Source of the DNA: CAMFTQ01 sp051881615
Lineage (GTDB): Bacteria > Bacillota > Clostridia > Oscillospirales > Acutalibacteraceae
Length of the DNA stretch: 64,000 nucleotides
NCBI GenBank assembly: GCA_051881615.1
Contig: JBJEQF010000005.1
Coordinates: 11,198-75,197 of the forward strand
Reading direction: 5' to 3'
Below, piece after piece: positions 60,674-64,000 of this stretch. A program made the position numbers and the translations under genes. The notes under the pieces are model-generated. The model was not told the DNA's origin, made no database searches, and saw only the letters and a list, made by a program, of their open reading frames with translations. The first letter of the stretch is position 1. Every line of letters starts with the position of its first letter.

Positions 60674-61924
60674 TCAATCCCTCTGAAAAATATCTCTTGT
60701 GTAAATTTTTTCTTTTACATCATCAAGACACCTGTCGTATCTGTTTGCAATTATTGCGTCACACATATTTTTGAATTTTTCCAAATCATTGACAACAACA
60801 CTTCCAAAGAAGGTTTCGCCGTCATTAAGAGTCGGTTCATAAATCACAACCGTTGCACCCTTTGCTTTAATTCGCTTCATTACTCCCTGAATGGAGCTTT
60901 GGCGGAAGTTGTCGCTGTTGCTCTTCATAGTCAGACGGAAAACACCGACAGTTGCAGGCTTTTCTTTGCTTTTGCTGTACTGGTTGTCCTCCTCATAGCC
61001 GTAATAGCCTGCCATTTTCAGCACACGGTCGGCTATAAAATCCTTTCTTGTTCTGTTGCTCTCTACTATTGCCTCGATCAGATTTTCGGGAACATCCCGA
61101 TAATTTGCAAGCAGCTGCTTTGTATCCTTTGGCAGACAGTAGCCGCCGTAGCCGAAGGACGGGTTGTTGTAATGCGCTCCTATACGGGGATCAAGGCATA
61201 CTCCGTCTATAATCTGACGTGTATCAAGCCCCTTCATCTCTGCGTAGGTGTCAAGCTCATTAAAGAAAGAAACACGAAGCGCAAGATATGTATTTGCAAA
61301 AAGCTTGACAGCCTCTGCCTCTGTAAAGCCCATAAAAAGCGTGTCAATATTCTCTTTGACTGCGGCCTCCTGTAAAAGCTCTGCAAATGTATGCGCCGCC
61401 TCAACAAGACGCTCGTCCTCCATATCTGTACCTACAATTATGCGGCTTGGGTACAAATTGTCATATAACGCCTTGGATTCACGCAGAAATTCGGGACTGA
61501 AAATAATATTTTTACTGCCTGTTTTTTCACGGATACTTTTCGTATATCCGACAGGTATGGTAGACTTAATAACCATAACCGCATTTTTATTGTACTTCAT
61601 AACAAGCCTGATAACTGCTTCGACTGCTGATGTGTCAAAGAAATTTTTCTGGCTGTCGTAATTAGTCGGTGCCGCAATTACGACAAAGTCAGCATTACCG
61701 TAGGCAAGCTCAGTATCAAGCGTAGCTGTTAAATCAAGCTCCTTTTCAGCTAAATATTTTTCGATATAATCATCTTGAATCGGAGATTTGCGGCTGTTAA
61801 TCATTTCTACCTTTTCGGGAATAATGTCCACAGCGTAAACCTTATGATGCTGTGAAAGCAGCGTGGCTATAGATAAACCTACATAGCCTGTACCTGCAAC
61901 CGCAATCGTATATTTCTTTTCCAT
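60674..61924 (-). CDS. ugd: UDP-glucose 6-dehydrogenase
   Basis: A 416-residue NAD-dependent enzyme that makes UDP-glucuronate from UDP-glucose. The first gene of the polysaccharide operon. It follows the E. coli Ugd sequence closely: VAGTGYVGLSIATLL, IKSTIPVGYT, SPEFLRESKALYDNLYPSR and the catalytic cysteine in GYCLPKDTKQLL. The ATG at 61924 has AAGGAG upstream; a longer in-frame start would lie inside the promoter region. It supplies an acidic uronic residue for the polymer. Confidence 0.95.
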   Translation of the reverse strand: MEKKYTIAVAGTGYVGLSIATLLSQHHKVYAVDIIPEKVEMINSRKSPIQDDYIEKYLAEKELDLTATLDTELAYGNADFVVIAAPTNYDSQKNFFDTSAVEAVIRLVMKYNKNAVMVIKSTIPVGYTKSIREKTGSKNIIFSPEFLRESKALYDNLYPSRIIVGTDMEDERLVEAAHTFAELLQEAAVKENIDTLFMGFTEAEAVKLFANTYLALRVSFFNELDTYAEMKGLDTRQIIDGVCLDPRIGAHYNNPSFGYGGYCLPKDTKQLLANYRDVPENLIEAIVESNRTRKDFIADRVLKMAGYYGYEEDNQYSKSKEKPATVGVFRLTMKSNSDNFRQSSIQGVMKRIKAKGATVVIYEPTLNDGETFFGSVVVNDLEKFKNMCDAIIANRYDRCLDDVKEKIYTRDIFQRD

Positions 61925-62039
61925 AGTTTTCTCCTTTTTTATTCCAATCAAGCTTGGATATTCTTTGCCGGCTTGCCAAAAAATCAGACAGACAGCTTTC
62001 AGATATTTTGTGAAATTACGACAATTTTTATACAGAGTC

Positions 62040-62068
62040 ATTATATCATTGTTTACAAAAAGTGTCAA
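62040..62068 (-). promoter_or_regulatory. Perfect-consensus promoter of the polysaccharide operon
   Basis: On the minus strand TTGACA (62063-62068), exactly 17 bases, TATAAT (62040-62045). Transcription would start near 62033, about 110 bases before ugd. No -35 or -10 mismatches. Confidence 0.9.
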
Positions 62069-62123
62069 TTTTCTGACTTAACGAATTTGTGCGGAATAAT
62101 CAAAATATTTTTAAAAATTGTTC

Positions 62124-62152
62124 TTGACAAAAGAAGCGTCTTGTGATAGAAT
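62124..62152 (+). promoter_or_regulatory. Promoter of the tRNA-Ser genes
   Basis: Perfect TTGACA (62124-62129), 17-base spacer and TAGAAT (62147-62152), about 33 bases before the first tRNA. It is back-to-back with the polysaccharide operon promoter. Confidence 0.85.
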
Positions 62153-62184
62153 AACTCTCGTTGAAACGTTATGTGTTTCGCTAT

Positions 62185-62273
62185 GGAGAGGTGTCCGAGC
62201 GGTTTAAGGAGCTAGTCTTGAAAACTAGTGATCCCGAAAGGGACCAAGGGTTCGAATCCCTTCCTCTCCGCCA
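62185..62273 (+). tRNA. tRNA-Ser (anticodon UGA)
   Basis: Acceptor stem GGAGAGG / CCTCTCC with discriminator G and encoded CCA. The anticodon stem CTAGT/ACTAG holds loop CTTGAAA, so the anticodon is TGA. A long variable arm (GATCCCGAAAGGGACC) and T-loop GGTTCGAATCCC confirm a class II tRNA-Ser. 89 bases. Confidence 0.97.
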
Positions 62274-62299
62274 TTTTATTTTTATCAGCTTTATCACAC

Positions 62300-62389
62300 G
62301 GAGGATTACTCAAGTGGTGAAGAGGCTCCCCTGCTAAGGGAGTAGGTCGCTAACGCGGCGCGAGGGTTCAAATCCCTTGTCCTCCGCCA
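62300..62389 (+). tRNA. tRNA-Ser (anticodon GCU)
   Basis: Acceptor stem GGAGGAT / GTCCTCC (one G-U) with discriminator G and encoded CCA. The anticodon stem CTCCC/GGGAG encloses CTGCTAA, giving GCT. The long variable arm and GGTTCAAATCCC T-loop fit tRNA-Ser. 90 bases, 26 after the first tRNA gene. Confidence 0.97.
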
Positions 62390-62391
62390 AA

Positions 62392-62419
62392 GGCACTCAC
62401 GCAAGTGGGTGTCTTTTTT
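62392..62419 (+). terminator. Terminator of the tRNA-Ser genes
   Basis: A 9-bp stem GGCACTCAC / GTGGGTGTC with loop GCAA, followed by TTTTTT. It starts three bases after the second tRNA. Confidence 0.93.
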
Positions 62420-62525
62420 GCATAACAAAATTTTTGCAAAATTACATATAAAGCCTGCCTATCTGTGCTTTATATGTTACAGCGTATTCGTTTTAATTCA
62501 GAATTTTGATACAAGGACGTTTATT

Positions 62526-63329
62526 ATGAGTATTCTTACCTGCCCTGTTTGCAAGGATGAGCTTTTATTTGAAAACAAAACTGCAAAATGCAAAAACAAT
62601 CACTCCTTTGACATTGCAAAGGAGGGGTATGTTAATTTGCTGTCATCTCACAAATCAGGCGACAGCACCGGCGATAATAAAGAAATGGCACTGTCAAGAC
62701 GCAGCTTTCTTGAAAAAGGCTTCTACTCCCCGCTTGCCGACGCAGTCGGCGGTTGTATAGAGAAATACACATCAGACGGTGACAACGTACTCGACATTTG
62801 CTGCGGAGAGGGGTACTATACAGACGTTCTTGCAAAGAAATACGATCGCCGCTGGTACGGCTTTGACCTTTCAAAAAATATGGTAAGGCTTGCCGCCAAG
62901 CGGCACACTGACGCTCAATTTTTTGTGGCTAATATAGCGTCTATCCCGATAAAAAGCAATTCGGTAAGCCTTGCATTTCATCTTTTTGCGCCGTTTCACA
63001 GCGGAGAATTTGCGAGGATTTTGAGAAATGACGGTGTAATAGTTACTGCTGTCCCCGGCAAAGAGCATCTTTTCGGGCTGAAAAGCGTACTGTATGAAAA
63101 GCCTTATTACAACGATGAAAAACCGCCGCTTGCAGACGGACTTGAACTCATAGACACAATCAGAGTTAAGCGCACGATAGAGCTTTGCTCAAAGCAGGAT
63201 ATAAAAGCACTGTTTCAGATGACGCCGTACTACTACCATACGCCGAGTGAGGGAATGAAAAAGCTTGATACGCTTGAAACACTCTCTACACCGATTGAGT
63301 TTGTACTGCCGGTTTATAAAAAAGCGTAA
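62526..63329 (+). CDS. RlmA-like 23S rRNA (guanine) methyltransferase
   Basis: A 267-residue SAM-dependent methyltransferase with an N-terminal zinc finger CPVCKDEL...CKNNHSFD (residues 5-26), then KEGYVNLL and the SAM-binding DICCGEGYYTDVLA. RlmA enzymes methylate guanine-745/748 in 23S rRNA, and related forms confer macrolide tolerance. The ATG at 62526 is preceded by AAGGA; an in-frame start further up would overlap the tRNA terminator. No promoter was recognised. Confidence 0.88.
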   Translation: MSILTCPVCKDELLFENKTAKCKNNHSFDIAKEGYVNLLSSHKSGDSTGDNKEMALSRRSFLEKGFYSPLADAVGGCIEKYTSDGDNVLDICCGEGYYTDVLAKKYDRRWYGFDLSKNMVRLAAKRHTDAQFFVANIASIPIKSNSVSLAFHLFAPFHSGEFARILRNDGVIVTAVPGKEHLFGLKSVLYEKPYYNDEKPPLADGLELIDTIRVKRTIELCSKQDIKALFQMTPYYYHTPSEGMKKLDTLETLSTPIEFVLPVYKKA

Positions 63330-63468
63330 ATACAAAACTCAAACCTTTCTTAAAACACAGGTGTTATTTTATACTAATACCTGTCATCTTTATCGTCAAA
63401 AAACAGCAAGCAGCTCTGTCTGTTTCAAGTGTTTTTCGTATGAACGAACTATTCAAGGAACCTGAAAA

Positions 63469-63498
63469 AGTCCCCCTTTGATTTCTCAAAGGGGGACT
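63469..63498 (-). terminator. Terminator of gap
   Basis: On the minus strand a 13-bp stem AGTCCCCCTTTGA / TCAAAGGGGGACT with loop of four is followed by TTTTCAGG. It lies 37 bases after the gap stop. Confidence 0.93.
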
Positions 63499-63534
63499 AA
63501 ATTGCGTTAAATCAATACTGAGCCTGATTATAAA

Positions 63535-64000
63535 TTATAACTCAGCAAAGTATTTGATTGTTCTAACCATCTGTGATGTGTAGCTGTTCTCGTTGTCGTA
63601 CCAAGAAACAACCTGTACCTCGTAAAGGTCATCAGCAATCTTTGAAACCATTGTCTGTGTAGCGTCAAAGAGTGAGCCGTATCTCATACCGATAACGTCA
63701 GAAGAAACGATCTGCTCCTCGTTGTAGCCGAATGACTCAGAAGCAGCAGCCTTCATAGCAGCGTTGATGCCCTCAACTGTAACGTCTGTACCCTTAACAA
63801 CAGCTGTAAGGATAGTTGTTGAACCTGTAGGAACAGGAACACGCTGAGCTGAACCGATGAGCTTGCCGTTTAACTCAGGAATTACAAGACCGATAGCCTT
63901 AGCAGCACCTGTTGAGTTAGGAACGATGTTAGCAGCACCTGCTCTTGCTCTTCTGAGGTCGCCCTTTCTGTGAGGACCGTCAAGAATCATCTGATCGCCT
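63535..64000 (-). CDS. gap: Glyceraldehyde-3-phosphate dehydrogenase, C-terminal part
   Basis: The C-terminal 154 residues of GAPDH, cut off by the right edge of the window. QMILDGPHRKGDLRRARAGA, NIVPNSTGAAKAIG, the VPVPTG loop and the end VSWYDNENSYTSQMVRTIKY are diagnostic. The catalytic cysteine region lies beyond the edge. Codon use is strongly biased, as for a highly expressed gene. A strong terminator follows. Confidence 0.97.
   Translation of the reverse strand, partial: GDQMILDGPHRKGDLRRARAGAANIVPNSTGAAKAIGLVIPELNGKLIGSAQRVPVPTGSTTILTAVVKGTDVTVEGINAAMKAAASESFGYNEEQIVSSDVIGMRYGSLFDATQTMVSKIADDLYEVQVVSWYDNENSYTSQMVRTIKYFAEL

Noticed and set aside
1..64000. CRISPR arrays, prophage or insertion sequences
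   Set aside because: No regularly spaced direct repeats, transposase, integrase or phage structural genes were found.

Overview
The window is a chromosomal segment of a low-GC Gram-positive anaerobe, most likely a Clostridia/Ruminococcaceae-type organism. The signs are strong GGAGG-type ribosome binding sites, consensus sigma-A promoters, ylxM-ffh-rpsP-khpA and era-yqzL-recO gene order, a Pst system running straight into PhoU and a PhoP/PhoR pair, and Ruminococcus-like surface proteins with basic N-termini followed by one membrane helix. Genus assignment is inference. No prophage, insertion sequence or CRISPR array was seen.

Layout. 1-5.0 kb: phosphate uptake operon on the minus strand (pstS-C-A-B, phoU, response regulator, start of the kinase) behind a candidate PhoP box. 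5.1-8.4 kb: pnp, rpsO with a structured leader, and an XRE regulator. 8.7-12.2 kb: polysaccharide deacetylase, a compound hairpin element, a phosphodiesterase and an M23 peptidase. 12.2-16 kb: iron alcohol dehydrogenase with a divergent LysR regulator, a lipoprotein and a PnuC-like transporter. 16-22.3 kb (minus): gltX-glnS, a zinc-ribbon protein, and ylxM-ffh-rpsP-khpA. 22.6-29.8 kb (plus): phoH-ybeY-dgkA-era-yqzL-recO-mutS2 and a membrane protein. 29.9-33.5 kb (minus): PutP symporter, Nudix hydrolase, DHHW-like protein. 33.8-41 kb (plus): AraC regulator, then gmd-fcl-manC-manA and a phosphohexomutase, which together can make GDP-L-fucose from fructose-6-phosphate.

41.1-61.9 kb is the most interesting region: about 21 kb of twenty collinear minus-strand genes running from a perfect-consensus promoter (62040-62068) to a strong terminator (41010-41062). 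It encodes a Wzx/Wzy-type surface polysaccharide: UDP-glucose dehydrogenase, two left-handed beta-helix acyltransferases, a WecG/TagA-type transferase, GT14, GT4 and GT2 transferases, a GT-D-like protein, a Wzy-like polymerase, a fucosyltransferase-like protein, a pyruvyl transferase, a WecF-like Fuc4NAc transferase and a Wzx flippase. Unusual members are a MurB-like reductase with a changed active-site motif, an ATP-grasp/GNAT fusion, an ACC-deaminase-like PLP enzyme and a VioA/FdtB-like sugar aminotransferase. GDP-fucose made by the converging plus-strand operon is the likely donor for the fucosyltransferase-like enzyme. No initiating phosphoglycosyl transferase and no Wzz-type chain-length regulator is present, so initiation must be encoded elsewhere.

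62-64 kb: two tandem tRNA-Ser genes (UGA and GCU) with their own promoter and terminator, an RlmA-like methyltransferase, and the C-terminal part of gap.
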